Positions 16,927 through 29,299 of a DNA stretch of 64,000 bases are shown piece after piece. The translations under genes and the position numbers were made by a program. This stretch comes from JACKJK01 sp046159835 (GTDB lineage Bacteria > Pseudomonadota > Alphaproteobacteria > Rhizobiales > Tepidamorphaceae). The number at the start of each line of letters is the position of its first letter. The first letter of the stretch is position 1. The stretch spans positions 682,001 to 746,000 of the forward strand of contig NZ_JBJXCY010000001.1 in NCBI RefSeq assembly GCF_046159835.1, written 5' to 3'. The notes under the pieces were generated by a model. The model was not told the origin of the DNA. It ran no database searches and saw only the letters and a program-made list of their open reading frames with translations.

Positions 16927-18344
16927 AGCCGCCCGCGACACGTATCTTCCGCTCTGCAGCGTTCCGGCTTTCGCTGTTCTACCTCGCCGTCTTCGCAGCC
17001 TTCGCCGCGGCGATGATCGCCTACATGACGTGGTCGACGCGGGTGATCCTCGCCAACGAGACGCGCGAGACGATCGCGGCGGAGACGCGCGGCCTCGCCG
17101 AGCAATACGCCGCCGACGGCGTCCAGCGGCTGGTGGAAGCCGTCGCGCAGCGCGTGAAGGGACCGGCGAACGCGCTCTATCTCGTGTCCACCTATGCCGG
17201 GAATTCCATCGAGGGGAACATCGCCGAGCTGCCGCTCCAGGCGCTGGCGGTCGAGGGCTACCAGCGCGTCCCCTACCGCCACAAGGGCGATGCGGGCGAG
17301 CGCGTGCGACAGGCCGAGATCCGTGCGTTCCGGCTTGCCGGCGGGTTCGTGCTCGTGGTCGGTCGCGACATCTCCGAACGCGTGGCGGTCGAACGCGTGC
17401 TGTGGAATGCCGGCATCGTGTCGGTGCTGCTCACGGTGCTGCTGGCGCTGCTCGGCGCAGCCTATGTGCGCCACCGCGTGCTGAAACCCATCGACGCCAT
17501 GTCGGAGACCGCGCGCGCCATCATGGGCGGCGACCTGTCGAACCGCGTCCCGCGCACTGGCTCCGCCGACGAGTTCGACCGGCTTGGCCGCAACCTCAAC
17601 GCCATGCTGGCGCGCATCGAGACGCTGGTGCGTGGCATGCGCGAGGTGACCGACAACGTCGCCCACGACCTCAAGACACCACTGACGCGGGTCAAGGCCC
17701 GCGCCGAGGATGCCCTGCGTGCGCTCGAATCGGGTCGCGGCCTGGACGACGAGACCCAGCGCACGGTGCTGGAAGACACCATCGCGGATGCAGACCATCT
17801 GATCTCGGTCTTCTCCGCGCTGCTGGCCATTGCGCGCGCCGAAGCAGGCGAGGGGGCGGGCGACGACGCGTTCGACCTCTCCGACATGGCGCGCGATGTC
17901 GCCGAGCTGTACGAGCCCGCCGCCGAGGATGCCGGCATGTCCCTCGAAGTCTCGGCGACGCAGGCGTTGCCCGTTCGCGCCAGTCGGGCCTTGATGGCGC
18001 GCGCGCTGGCCAATCTCGTGGAAAACGCCGTGGCCCACGCCGAAGGCGATGGCGCGAAGTTGAGTATCGCAACGCGGATCAGCGGCACGTTCGGCGAGGT
18101 CGAGGTTGCCGACAACGGCCCCGGCATCCCGCTCGCCGAGCGCGAACGCGTGCTGCAGCGCTTCGTGCGGCTGGAGCAGAGCCGCTCGCGACCCGGCTCC
18201 GGTCTGGGACTGTCCCTTGTCAACGCGGTCGCGCGACTGCACAACGGCGAACTCGAATTGAATGACAATTCGCCGGGCCTGCGCGCAATCCTCCGTCTGC
18301 CGCTCGCCGCGGCGGGAGAAGTAGATGACGCGCGCGACCGATGA
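16923..18344 (+). CDS. Sensor histidine kinase paired with the preceding regulator
   Basis: 473 residues. Transmembrane segments at about 15-37 and 163-183 flank a periplasmic domain of about 125 residues. Then HAMP (about 184-236), H-box with His248 in NVAHDLKTPLTR, and an ATPase domain with NLVENAVAHAEG, DNGPGIP and GSGLGLSLVNA. The start overlaps the regulator stop, and its end overlaps the glnE start by 20 bases, so translation of all three may be coupled. Confidence 0.9.
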   Translation: MKPPATRIFRSAAFRLSLFYLAVFAAFAAAMIAYMTWSTRVILANETRETIAAETRGLAEQYAADGVQRLVEAVAQRVKGPANALYLVSTYAGNSIEGNIAELPLQALAVEGYQRVPYRHKGDAGERVRQAEIRAFRLAGGFVLVVGRDISERVAVERVLWNAGIVSVLLTVLLALLGAAYVRHRVLKPIDAMSETARAIMGGDLSNRVPRTGSADEFDRLGRNLNAMLARIETLVRGMREVTDNVAHDLKTPLTRVKARAEDALRALESGRGLDDETQRTVLEDTIADADHLISVFSALLAIARAEAGEGAGDDAFDLSDMARDVAELYEPAAEDAGMSLEVSATQALPVRASRALMARALANLVENAVAHAEGDGAKLSIATRISGTFGEVEVADNGPGIPLAERERVLQRFVRLEQSRSRPGSGLGLSLVNAVARLHNGELELNDNSPGLRAILRLPLAAAGEVDDARDR

Positions 18345-21297
18345 TGAATGCCTGAGCCACGAAACCCCGCTGAAGGCGCGGTTCAACCCCGTAGCCCTGC
18401 CGCCGCCGCAGGGCGGCGACCGCGACCACTTCGCGGACGTCGTGGCCGCTGCCGATGGCGAGGCGACCGAGACGCTGGAGGCCTTGCCGCAGGCAGTCCG
18501 CGACGGGCTGAAACCTGTCCTCGCCGGGTCTCCCTACATCTTCGGCCTGTGCCTGCGCGAGCCGACGTCGCTGGCCGAAACCATGGAAGCAGCCCCCGGC
18601 GCACGTCTCGATGCCTTGCAGGCGCGCGCCGAGGCCGAGATGCGCGAAGCAGCCGACATGGCCGCCGCCATGAAGGCGCTGCGTCGCTACAAGAACGACG
18701 CGGCACTCCTTATCGCACTGGCAGACATCGGCGGCGCATTCCCGCTGCTGGTCGTCACCTGTGAACTCACGCGCATTGCCGATGCGGCCTTGCAGCTGTC
18801 CATCGACTGGCTGCTGCGCCGCGCCGCGACGCAGGGCAAGTTCATCCCCGCCGACCCGGACCAGCCCTCCAAGGGCAGCGGCCTGATCGTGCTCGCTATG
18901 GGCAAGCACGGCGCGCGCGAACTGAACTTCTCGTCCGACATCGACATCATCGTCTTCTACGAGACGTTCCCGGAACGCCTGAAGGACCCCGCCGATGCGC
19001 CGGTCTTCTTCGTGCGGCTGACCCGTGACCTCGTGAAGCTGATGCAGGAGCGCACGGCGGACGGCTACGTCTTCCGCACCGACCTGCGGCTGCGGCCGGA
19101 CCCCGGCGCGACGGCGGTCGCCATCTCCGTTCCCGGCGCGCTGAACTATTACGAGAGCCTCGGCCAGAACTGGGAGCGCGCGGCAATGATCAAGGCGCGC
19201 GCCTGCGCCGGCGACATTCCCGCCGGCGAGGGGTTCATCGGCGAAATCCGGCCCTTCGTTTGGCGCAAGTACATGGACTTCGCGGCCATCGCCGACACGC
19301 AGGCCATGAAGCGCCAAATCCACCGCCACAAGGGCCACGGCAAGATTGCGGTCGCAGGACACAACATCAAGCTTGGACGCGGCGGCATCCGCGAGATCGA
19401 GTTCTTCGCCCAGACCCAGCAGTTGATCGGCGGCGGGCGCGACCCGCACCTGCGCACGCGCGCGACGCTGGAGGCCCTCGATGCGCTGGTCGATGCCGGC
19501 TGGATCGACGCTTCCGTACGCGATGATCTCGAGGGGGCCTATGACACGCTGCGCACCATCGAGCACCGCTTGCAGCAAATCTCGGACGAGCAGACCCACA
19601 CGCTGCCCTCCGAACCGGATGCATTGGCCCGCTTCGCCGCCTTCTGCGGCTTTGAGACCGTCGCTGCGCTGGAAGAGAAGGTGATCGCGACGCTGAAAAT
19701 CGTCGAGTACCACTACGCCAACCTGTTTGAATCGGCTGAAAGCCTTTCGGATGCCGGTGGCAGCCTCGTCTTTACCGGCGACAGCGACGACCCCGAAACC
19801 GTCGACACGCTGCAGCGCATGAAGTTCGAGAAGGCCCCGGAAGTGATCGCCGCGATTCGCGGCTGGCACTTCGGTCGCTTCCCCGCGACCCGCTCCACCC
19901 GCTCGCGCGAGTTGCTGACCGAACTGACCCCGCGCCTGCTGGAAACCGTGGGTCACACCCAGAACCCGGATGCGACCTTCATCGCGCTCGACCGCTTCAT
20001 CCGCCACCTGCCGGCTGGCGTGCAGATCTTCTCGCTGCTCAGGGCGAACCCGCAGCTTCTCGACATGCTGGTGGAAATTCTCGGCGCCGCACCGCGCCTG
20101 GCCGAAACGCTGTCGCGCCGCCCGAGGCTGATCGACGCGCTGATCGATCCGGCCTTCTCCGGAACGCTGCCGGACCGGGCAGCCTTCACGCAACATCTCG
20201 ACCGGGTGTTGGGCGAAGCGGGCATCTACGAGGAAACGCTCGATCAGGCGCGTGCCTTCGGGCAAGAGCAGATGGCGCTGATCGGCGCGCGGATGCTGAC
20301 TGGCTCGATCCCGCCGGAAGCCGCCGCCGAAGGGTACACGGCGCTCGCCGATGCGCTGCTGGAACGCCTGCACGTGGAGGCGGCACAAGCCTTCGTGGCC
20401 CAGCACGGGCGCGTGGCGGGTGGCAATTCCGCGCTGGTCGCCATGGGCCGTCTCGGCGGGCGCGAGATGACCGCGACATCCGACATCGACCTGATCCTGA
20501 TCTATGATGCCGACGAGGACGCCAGGGAATCCGACGGCAAGCGTCCACTCGCGACAGCGCCTTACTATGTGCGGCTCGCACAGCGGCTGATCTCCGCGAT
20601 CAGTGCCCAGACGGCATTCGGTTCGCTCTACGAGGTCGACATGCGGCTGCGGCCATCCGGTCAGGCCGGGATGCTGGCGACCCGCATTGATTCCTTCGAG
20701 CAGTACCAGGCGAAGGAAGCCTGGACGTGGGAACACATGGCGCTGACCAAGGCGCGCGTCCTCTCCGGCAAGCCGGATCTGAAGGCGCGGATCGAAAGCT
20801 GCATCCACGACGTCCTGTGCAGCCCGCGCGATACGACGAAGATCGCCCGCGACGTGCGCGACATGCGCGAGCGCATCCACCGCGAGAAGGGATCCGACGA
20901 CATTTGGCATGTGAAGGCAGTGCGCGGGGGCATCACCGATGTGGAGTTCATCGCGCAGTACCTGGCGCTCGTCCACGCCGACGCGCATCCGCAGGTGCTG
21001 GCCGTCAACACGCAGGCCACGCTGGCAGCGCTCAAGGATGCCGGCGTGCTGTCGGGTGACGATGCCGAGGCGCTGATGAATGCCGGCGCGCTCTATGCGC
21101 GCATCCTGCAGGTGCTGCGTGTCTCGACGGGCGGTGCCTTCGATCCGGCAGCCGCCCCACGCGGCCTTCAGGGTTTGCTGGCCAAGGTCACGGACGAACC
21201 ATCGTTCGACCGGCTGGCCCCGCGCCTTGAAAAGACGCAGGCCGAGGTCATTGGGATTTTCGATCGGTTGATTCCGCCATCGGCTGACGGGGACTAG
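18325..21297 (+). CDS. glnE: Bifunctional glutamine synthetase adenylyltransferase/adenylyl-removing enzyme GlnE
   Basis: 990 residues, full length. Two nucleotidyltransferase halves are visible. The N-terminal one has AMGKHGARELNFSSDIDIIVF (about residues 191-211, split here for description). The C-terminal one has AMGRLGGREMTATSDIDLIL (about 707-726). Each ends in the DxD metal site. The N half removes AMP from glutamine synthetase and the C half adds it, under control of PII proteins. Its first 20 bases overlap the kinase gene, an arrangement I know from other rhizobia. Confidence 0.96.
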   Translation: MTRATDDECLSHETPLKARFNPVALPPPQGGDRDHFADVVAAADGEATETLEALPQAVRDGLKPVLAGSPYIFGLCLREPTSLAETMEAAPGARLDALQARAEAEMREAADMAAAMKALRRYKNDAALLIALADIGGAFPLLVVTCELTRIADAALQLSIDWLLRRAATQGKFIPADPDQPSKGSGLIVLAMGKHGARELNFSSDIDIIVFYETFPERLKDPADAPVFFVRLTRDLVKLMQERTADGYVFRTDLRLRPDPGATAVAISVPGALNYYESLGQNWERAAMIKARACAGDIPAGEGFIGEIRPFVWRKYMDFAAIADTQAMKRQIHRHKGHGKIAVAGHNIKLGRGGIREIEFFAQTQQLIGGGRDPHLRTRATLEALDALVDAGWIDASVRDDLEGAYDTLRTIEHRLQQISDEQTHTLPSEPDALARFAAFCGFETVAALEEKVIATLKIVEYHYANLFESAESLSDAGGSLVFTGDSDDPETVDTLQRMKFEKAPEVIAAIRGWHFGRFPATRSTRSRELLTELTPRLLETVGHTQNPDATFIALDRFIRHLPAGVQIFSLLRANPQLLDMLVEILGAAPRLAETLSRRPRLIDALIDPAFSGTLPDRAAFTQHLDRVLGEAGIYEETLDQARAFGQEQMALIGARMLTGSIPPEAAAEGYTALADALLERLHVEAAQAFVAQHGRVAGGNSALVAMGRLGGREMTATSDIDLILIYDADEDARESDGKRPLATAPYYVRLAQRLISAISAQTAFGSLYEVDMRLRPSGQAGMLATRIDSFEQYQAKEAWTWEHMALTKARVLSGKPDLKARIESCIHDVLCSPRDTTKIARDVRDMRERIHREKGSDDIWHVKAVRGGITDVEFIAQYLALVHADAHPQVLAVNTQATLAALKDAGVLSGDDAEALMNAGALYARILQVLRVSTGGAFDPAAAPRGLQGLLAKVTDEPSFDRLAPRLEKTQAEVIGIFDRLIPPSADGD

Positions 21298-21321
21298 GCC
21301 GGCTGGATCAGGCGATGTGGC

Positions 21322-23661
<2,340 letters not shown>

Positions 23662-23879
23662 TTGTGCCTTCCGTCGGACGATTTCGCCGTCCCCCCGGCG
23701 AATGCGCATCGTTCCGAATCGCTCCCATGAGAATCAATCCGGGACTCGATGTCCACTGTCCGCTAGGGCAAAACATCGGGCAATTGAATCCCCCGATGAC
23801 TCAATTCTGTGCAAAGTCTCGCGCCGTGAATCCGGCAGAAAACCGCCGCGGGAAAGAAAATCGGTAGCAGAGTGCGTAA

Positions 23880-26534
23880 TCAGGCGAGTGAACGGGTGAC
23901 GATGTCATTTACATCGCGGGAAAGCCCATCACTTGCGGCGATTTTTTCCAGTGCCGCACGCGCTTTTTCACGGCGGGCCGGTTCCAATGTTTTCCAACTT
24001 CGGAACGCCCCCAGTAGCCTTGCGGCCACCTGCGGGTTGAGCGCGTTCAGTTCCAGGACGCGTTCGGCGACGAAACCGTAGCTCTCGCCGTCCAGCCGGT
24101 TGAAGGCGACCGGGTTGGCTGCCGCGAAGGAACCGATCAGCGCGCGCACCCGGTTCGGGTTGCGCATCGAGAACGCCGGGCTCTCCATCAGGGCACGAAC
24201 CGCGTCGAGCGTGTCGGCGTCGGGCACCGTCGCCTGCAGCATGAACCACTTGTCGATCACCAGCGGGTAGCGCTGGAAATCGTCGTAGAAGCGCTTCAGC
24301 GCCTGGCTACCGCGGTTCCCCCCGCGTTGCACCAGTACGCCAAGCGCCGCCAGCCGGTCGGTCATGTTGTCGGCGCTGTCGAATTGCGCCTGCGCCTTGT
24401 CGAGCGCTGCATCCGAACTGTCCGAGGCCAGCAGGGCAAGCGCTGCGTTCTTCAGCGCGCGCAGCCCCGCCTGCTCCGCGTCCGGGGAGTAGGGCGCGTC
24501 GATCTCGGCAGATGCACGGATCTCGTCGAGGACGGCACCTTGCGTTGCGGAGAAGGTCTGGCGCATCCGCTCCATGGCGGCGTGGATCGCGTCCGGGTCG
24601 ACACCATTGACGATGCCCTGCGCCACGTCCGGGAAGGACGGCGGCTTGAGCAGCTCGGCGCGGTAGGCCGGGTCGAACGTCGTATCGCCGGCTGCAACCA
24701 TGATGGCTGCGACGATGCTGTCGGGCGCGCCCATCTCCTGGTCTTCGCGGGCGTTTCGCTGCGCGCCCAGAAGCCAGTCAAGCATCATCGTCTGCGCCGC
24801 CTGCCAGCGGTTGAACGGGTCCGCGTCGTGGCGCAGCAGGAACAGCCGGTCTTCCTCGGAGAGGTCGTCCTTCAGTTTCACGGGCGCGGAGAAGTTGCGA
24901 AGCAGCGACGGCACCGGGCGCTGGCGAACTCCGGCGAAGGTCAAGGTCTGGCGCGTGTCGGAGAGTTCGATCAGCCCCGGCTCGCCGGAGAGGTTGCTGG
25001 CGTCGGTGCGCTGGGCGTCGATCTCGTTGCCATCTGGCCCGATCAGCGCAAACAGCACCGGGATCGTCTGCGGTTCCTTGGACGGCTGCCCCGGCGTCGG
25101 CGGACAGGTCTGCGTCAGCTCGATCGTGTAGGTGGCGGCATCGGGGTCGTGGAACGTCGCGACCGTCACCTCCGGCGTGCCGGCCTGGTTGTACCAGCGC
25201 ATGAAGCGCGACATGTCGCGGCCGCTCGTCTGCGCGAAGCAGGCGATGAATTCCTCGATCGTCGCGGCATCGCCGTCATGGCGCTGGAAGTAGAGATCCA
25301 TCCCTGCGGCAAAGGTTTCCGGCCCGATCAGCGTCTTCAGCATCCGGATGACTTCCGCACCCTTCTCGTAGACGGTCGCGGTGTAGAAGTTGTTGATCTC
25401 GCGGTAGCTCTGCGGGCGCACCGGGTGGGCCAGGGGGCCTGAATCCTCGCTGAATTGGTGGGTGCGCAGCAGGCGTACGTCCTGGATGCGCTTGACCGGG
25501 CGCGAACGCGTGTCGGAGGTGAACTCCTGGTCGCGGAAGACCGTCAGCCCCTCCTTCAGGCAAAGCTGGAACCAGTCGCGGCAGGTGATGCGGTTGCCGG
25601 TCCAGTTATGAAAGTACTCGTGCGCGATGACGGCTTCGACGCCCTCGTAGTCGGCATCGGTCGCGGTCGCCGGAGCGGCCAGCACGTACTTGTCGTTGAA
25701 GACGTTGAGGCCCTTGTTCTCCATCGCGCCCATGTTGAAGTGCGACACGGCGACAATGGAGAAGACGTCGAGATCGTACTCGCGACCGAAGGCATCCTCG
25801 TCCCACACCATCGAGCGCTTCAGCGCATCCATGGCGAAGTCGGCCTGCTCTTCGTTGCCCTTTTCCACGTAGACACGCAGGTCCACCGGGCGGCCGGAGC
25901 GCGTCGAGAAGTCTTCGCGCACCAGGGACAGATCTCCGCCGACGAGCGCGAACAGGTAGCTCGGCTTGGGGTGCGGATCATGCCACACCGCGAAATGCCG
26001 GTCGGTGCCCTCGATATCGCCGGCCTCGCCCGGATTGCCGTTGGACAGCAGGATCGGGGCATCGGACTTGCGCGCCTCGATCCGCGTCGTGAAGACGCTC
26101 AGCACGTCCGGCCGGTCGAGGAAGTAGGTGATGCGGCGGAAGCCTTCCGCCTCGCACTGCGTCGTGTAGATTCCGTTGGAGCGGTAGAGCCCCATTAGCT
26201 GCGTGTTGGCCGACGGGTCGATGGTGACGTAGGTGCGCAGCACGAAGGGTTCGCGCGGCGGGTCCAGCAGCGTCAGCCCCTTTTCGTCCAAGTTGTAGGC
26301 ATCGTTGGCGAGGGGCAGCGAGTTCAGTTCCAGCCCTTCCAGTTTCAGCGATTCCCCGTCGAGGGACAGCGGGCCGTGATTGCCTTCCAGCGCCGGGTTC
26401 GGCCGAATCGAAAGCTGCGCTTCCACGCGCGTGCTGTCGGGCGCGAGGCGCACGTTCAACTCGATGGTGTCGATCAGGTAGGCCGGTGGCCGGTAGTCTT
26501 CCAGCCGGATGGTCTGGGGCGTGTCGGTCCGCAT
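23880..26534 (-). CDS. pepN: Aminopeptidase N (M1 family)
   Basis: 884 residues, full length for the bacterial alanyl aminopeptidase type. Zinc site HEYFHN with His305, Glu306 and His309, and the distal Glu in KEGLTVFRDQEF. The exopeptidase substrate-anchoring motif GAMEN occurs about 40 residues earlier. It removes N-terminal residues from peptides in the cytosol. Divergent from the DapA-fold gene across a 235-base region. Confidence 0.95.
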   Translation of the reverse strand: MRTDTPQTIRLEDYRPPAYLIDTIELNVRLAPDSTRVEAQLSIRPNPALEGNHGPLSLDGESLKLEGLELNSLPLANDAYNLDEKGLTLLDPPREPFVLRTYVTIDPSANTQLMGLYRSNGIYTTQCEAEGFRRITYFLDRPDVLSVFTTRIEARKSDAPILLSNGNPGEAGDIEGTDRHFAVWHDPHPKPSYLFALVGGDLSLVREDFSTRSGRPVDLRVYVEKGNEEQADFAMDALKRSMVWDEDAFGREYDLDVFSIVAVSHFNMGAMENKGLNVFNDKYVLAAPATATDADYEGVEAVIAHEYFHNWTGNRITCRDWFQLCLKEGLTVFRDQEFTSDTRSRPVKRIQDVRLLRTHQFSEDSGPLAHPVRPQSYREINNFYTATVYEKGAEVIRMLKTLIGPETFAAGMDLYFQRHDGDAATIEEFIACFAQTSGRDMSRFMRWYNQAGTPEVTVATFHDPDAATYTIELTQTCPPTPGQPSKEPQTIPVLFALIGPDGNEIDAQRTDASNLSGEPGLIELSDTRQTLTFAGVRQRPVPSLLRNFSAPVKLKDDLSEEDRLFLLRHDADPFNRWQAAQTMMLDWLLGAQRNAREDQEMGAPDSIVAAIMVAAGDTTFDPAYRAELLKPPSFPDVAQGIVNGVDPDAIHAAMERMRQTFSATQGAVLDEIRASAEIDAPYSPDAEQAGLRALKNAALALLASDSSDAALDKAQAQFDSADNMTDRLAALGVLVQRGGNRGSQALKRFYDDFQRYPLVIDKWFMLQATVPDADTLDAVRALMESPAFSMRNPNRVRALIGSFAAANPVAFNRLDGESYGFVAERVLELNALNPQVAARLLGAFRSWKTLEPARREKARAALEKIAASDGLSRDVNDIVTRSLA

Positions 26535-26769
26535 GCGCTTGTCCCGTTGGGAAAATGGAGATGACCGGGAGTACCAGCCGGACGCTGCACCGACAAGCAG
26601 TGCCGTTCACGTGTTCAGAATTTGCGCTGCGTCAAAATATTTCTGCATCTGTCGTTTGCACTGTGGAAGTTGAATGAAAATTGTGCTTTGCGCTTTCGAA
26701 ACAGAACAACTGTTCAATTGGGGCGAGTTCGGGCGAGTGGCGGCGCTCGATTGGGACACCGGGACGGGA

Positions 26770-27723
26770 ATGATGATGGACATGTCGGCTTCGGAACTGC
26801 ACGCGCAGTCCCGGCTCAGCGGCATCTGGGCGTCGGTGCATACACCGATGACCGGCGACCTCGACATCGACGAGGCGGGTCTTGCCGCCAACGTCGAATA
26901 TGCCATCGAAAAGCTTGGCATCGACGGCATCCAGGTCTGTTGCCGCCATGGCGAGGGCACCGCGCTGGACAAGGCGGAGCGCAAGCGCGTGGCCGAGATT
27001 GCAGCCGAGGTGTGCGACGGGCGCGCCGGGCTGACCGTGTGGTGCGCGGACCAGAACACCTCGACCGTTCTAGATCTGGCGCAGCATGCCCAGGGGGTTG
27101 GCGCGGACTACGTGTCGATCAGCTCGCCGCACCTGCCGCTGGTCGCCAATCGCTGCGACGCATTGAGCGCCTACTACCAGCACTTCGACAGCCAGCTCGA
27201 TATTGGCATGATCGTGTGGAGCCACCCGGAGGCCGGCTACGTCATCAGCCCGGAACTGTGCCTGGAACTGGCCGAACTGAAGAACGTCGTCGCCTGCGAA
27301 TACGCCGTGCACCGGCCTATGTATTCCGCCCTCACCAAGCTTTCGAACGGGCGCCTCACGGTGATGAATTCCTCCGAAGAGGACTGGCTCGACAACATCA
27401 TCGAACTGGGCTGGGACTGCTACGGCTGCTCGCCGGAGCCGGTGTTGCTGCAAACGCCGCAGCACACACGCATGGCGGAGTACACGCAGCTGGCGCGGCA
27501 GGGCGCGGTCGAGGAGGCGCGCCGCGTCCGCGACAGCATGGAGCCGGCCCGGCGCGCCTTGTGGTCCTCGCGCCCGGCAGCCAAGCCGCTCGCCCAGCAG
27601 AAATACTGGCTGGAACTGATGGGTCTTGCCGGCGGGCCGGTGCGCCGCCCGATGCTGAACCTCGACGATGACGAGCGCTCGCGGATCCGAACAGCATTCG
27701 ACGCGTCCGGGCTGGCGGCCTAG
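26770..27723 (+). CDS. DapA-fold protein lacking canonical Schiff-base residues
   Basis: 317 residues from ATG 26770; an earlier ATG at 26674 adds residues without family character. The TIM-barrel pattern of dihydrodipicolinate synthase-family aldolases is recognisable (SGIWASVHTPMTGDLDID, GIDGIQVCCRHGE, YVSISSP). In my alignment the usual Lys of GIKEA is Glu177 (VVACEYAV) and the usual Tyr of YNVP is Trp150 (VWSHP). The class I aldolase chemistry is therefore doubtful. Function unknown. It is convergent, 4 bases apart, with a TRAP permease gene, and may act on the same substrate class. Confidence 0.75.
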   Translation: MMMDMSASELHAQSRLSGIWASVHTPMTGDLDIDEAGLAANVEYAIEKLGIDGIQVCCRHGEGTALDKAERKRVAEIAAEVCDGRAGLTVWCADQNTSTVLDLAQHAQGVGADYVSISSPHLPLVANRCDALSAYYQHFDSQLDIGMIVWSHPEAGYVISPELCLELAELKNVVACEYAVHRPMYSALTKLSNGRLTVMNSSEEDWLDNIIELGWDCYGCSPEPVLLQTPQHTRMAEYTQLARQGAVEEARRVRDSMEPARRALWSSRPAAKPLAQQKYWLELMGLAGGPVRRPMLNLDDDERSRIRTAFDASGLAA

Positions 27724-27727
27724 CCGT

Positions 27728-29299
27728 CTAGCCGCGCAGCAGCGAGGGCAGCCACGTCGCGATCTGCGGCACGAAGGCAACCAGCAGCAGCACAATCAAC
27801 TGGATCACGATGAACGGAACCACGCCGCGATAGATGTCGGCGGTGCGCACCTGTTCGCCCGCGGCACCTCGGAAGTAGAACAGCGCGAAACCGAAGGGCG
27901 GCGTCAGGAACGACGTCTGCAGGTTCAGTGCCACCAGCACGCCGAACCAGACGGGATCGACGTCACCGGCCAGGATCGCGGGCGCGACCACCGGCAGCAC
28001 GATGAAGACGATCTCGATGAAGTCGAGCACGAAGCCGAGCGCGAAGATGGCGAGGCTGACGAAGAACACCGCACCCATCGTGCCGCCGGGCAGGGCGTCC
28101 AGCAGGTCGCGCACCACGCCGTCGCCCCCGAAGCCGCGAAACACCAGCGTGAAGATCGTCGCGCCGATGAGGATCGTGAAGGCGAGCGCGCTGAACCGCG
28201 CTGCCGACGAGGCGATGGCAAACAGCAGCCCGGTTCTGTAGAGGGCGTGGAGCGCGATCAGCGCCGCGAGGGCGAGTGCGACAGCCGCGATGCAGGCCAG
28301 CGTGAAGAGAGCTATCTCGCCCCCCGTCGCCACGTTGCGCAGGTTGATCGCAGCGCCGATGACAACCAGCAGCGCCAGCGACACCAGCCCGGCATCGATC
28401 ACCCGGCGCGCCAGCTGCGGGCCGCCTGACAACACCCGGCGCGCGGCGAGCAGCATCGCGCCGAATGCACCGACGCCGGCGGCCTCCGTCGGCGTGGCGA
28501 TGCCTGCGACGATGGAGCCGAGCACGCTGGCCATCAGCGCCAGCGGCACCACCATGCTGCCGACGACGCGCCGCCAGCCCGGTGTCTCGCCGATGGTGGC
28601 CGGTGGCGCGAGGCCCGGCTTCAGCCGCGCGGCGATCACCTGGTAGAGGCCGTAGAGGATCGCCAGCAGCAGCCCCGGCACCAGCGCGCCGGCGAACAGG
28701 TCGCCGATGGAAATCGGCTCCGGCGCGAAGTGGCCGGCCGCGCGCTGCGCCTGCTGGTAGGCGGCAGACAACTGGTCGGCCAGAAACACCAGCACGATGG
28801 ACGGCGGGATGATCTGACCCAACGTGCCCGCCGCGCAGATGGAGCCGGCCGAGAACGCCGGGTCGTAGCCGCGCTTGAGCATCACCGGCAGCGCGATCAG
28901 CGCCATGGCAACGACCGTCGCACCGACGATGCCGGTGGAGGCCGCGACCAGTGTGCCGACAATGGTGACGGCGACGCCAAGGCCAGCGGGAAGCCGCGAA
29001 AAGAGCGCCGCCATGATGGAGAGAAGATCCTCGGCCAGTCGGCTGCGCTCCAGCATCACCCCCATGAGGATGAATAGCGGCACCGCTGTCAGCACTTCGT
29101 TGAACATCGCAGTGCCGAAGATGCGCGAGGGGATCGCGTTCAGCAGGAACAGGTCGAATGTCCCGGTGAGAGAGCCGAGCAGCGCGCAGGCAAGCGCCGA
29201 GCCGGCCAACGCGAAGGCCACGGGTATGCCCGCCAGCAGGCTCGCAAACACGCAGGCGAGAAGCCCGACGACGGGAAGTGCGGCTTCCATTCCGCTCAT
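27728..29299 (-). CDS. TRAP transporter large permease DctM
   Basis: 523 residues from the ATG at 29299, overlapping the dctQ stop (ATGA). About 12 or more membrane segments, with DctM features such as FNEVLTAVPLFILMGVML, AAGTLGQIIPPSIVLVF, ATPTEAAGVGAFGA and LNLQTSFLTPPFGFALFY. It drives sodium- or proton-coupled uptake of organic acids together with DctQ and a periplasmic binding protein. No DctP gene is present nearby, so the binding protein must be elsewhere. Substrate unknown. The TPPFGFALFY motif is common in members associated with mannitol- or carboxylate-type uptake, but that does not define it. Confidence 0.9.
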   Translation of the reverse strand: MSGMEAALPVVGLLACVFASLLAGIPVAFALAGSALACALLGSLTGTFDLFLLNAIPSRIFGTAMFNEVLTAVPLFILMGVMLERSRLAEDLLSIMAALFSRLPAGLGVAVTIVGTLVAASTGIVGATVVAMALIALPVMLKRGYDPAFSAGSICAAGTLGQIIPPSIVLVFLADQLSAAYQQAQRAAGHFAPEPISIGDLFAGALVPGLLLAILYGLYQVIAARLKPGLAPPATIGETPGWRRVVGSMVVPLALMASVLGSIVAGIATPTEAAGVGAFGAMLLAARRVLSGGPQLARRVIDAGLVSLALLVVIGAAINLRNVATGGEIALFTLACIAAVALALAALIALHALYRTGLLFAIASSAARFSALAFTILIGATIFTLVFRGFGGDGVVRDLLDALPGGTMGAVFFVSLAIFALGFVLDFIEIVFIVLPVVAPAILAGDVDPVWFGVLVALNLQTSFLTPPFGFALFYFRGAAGEQVRTADIYRGVVPFIVIQLIVLLLVAFVPQIATWLPSLLRG

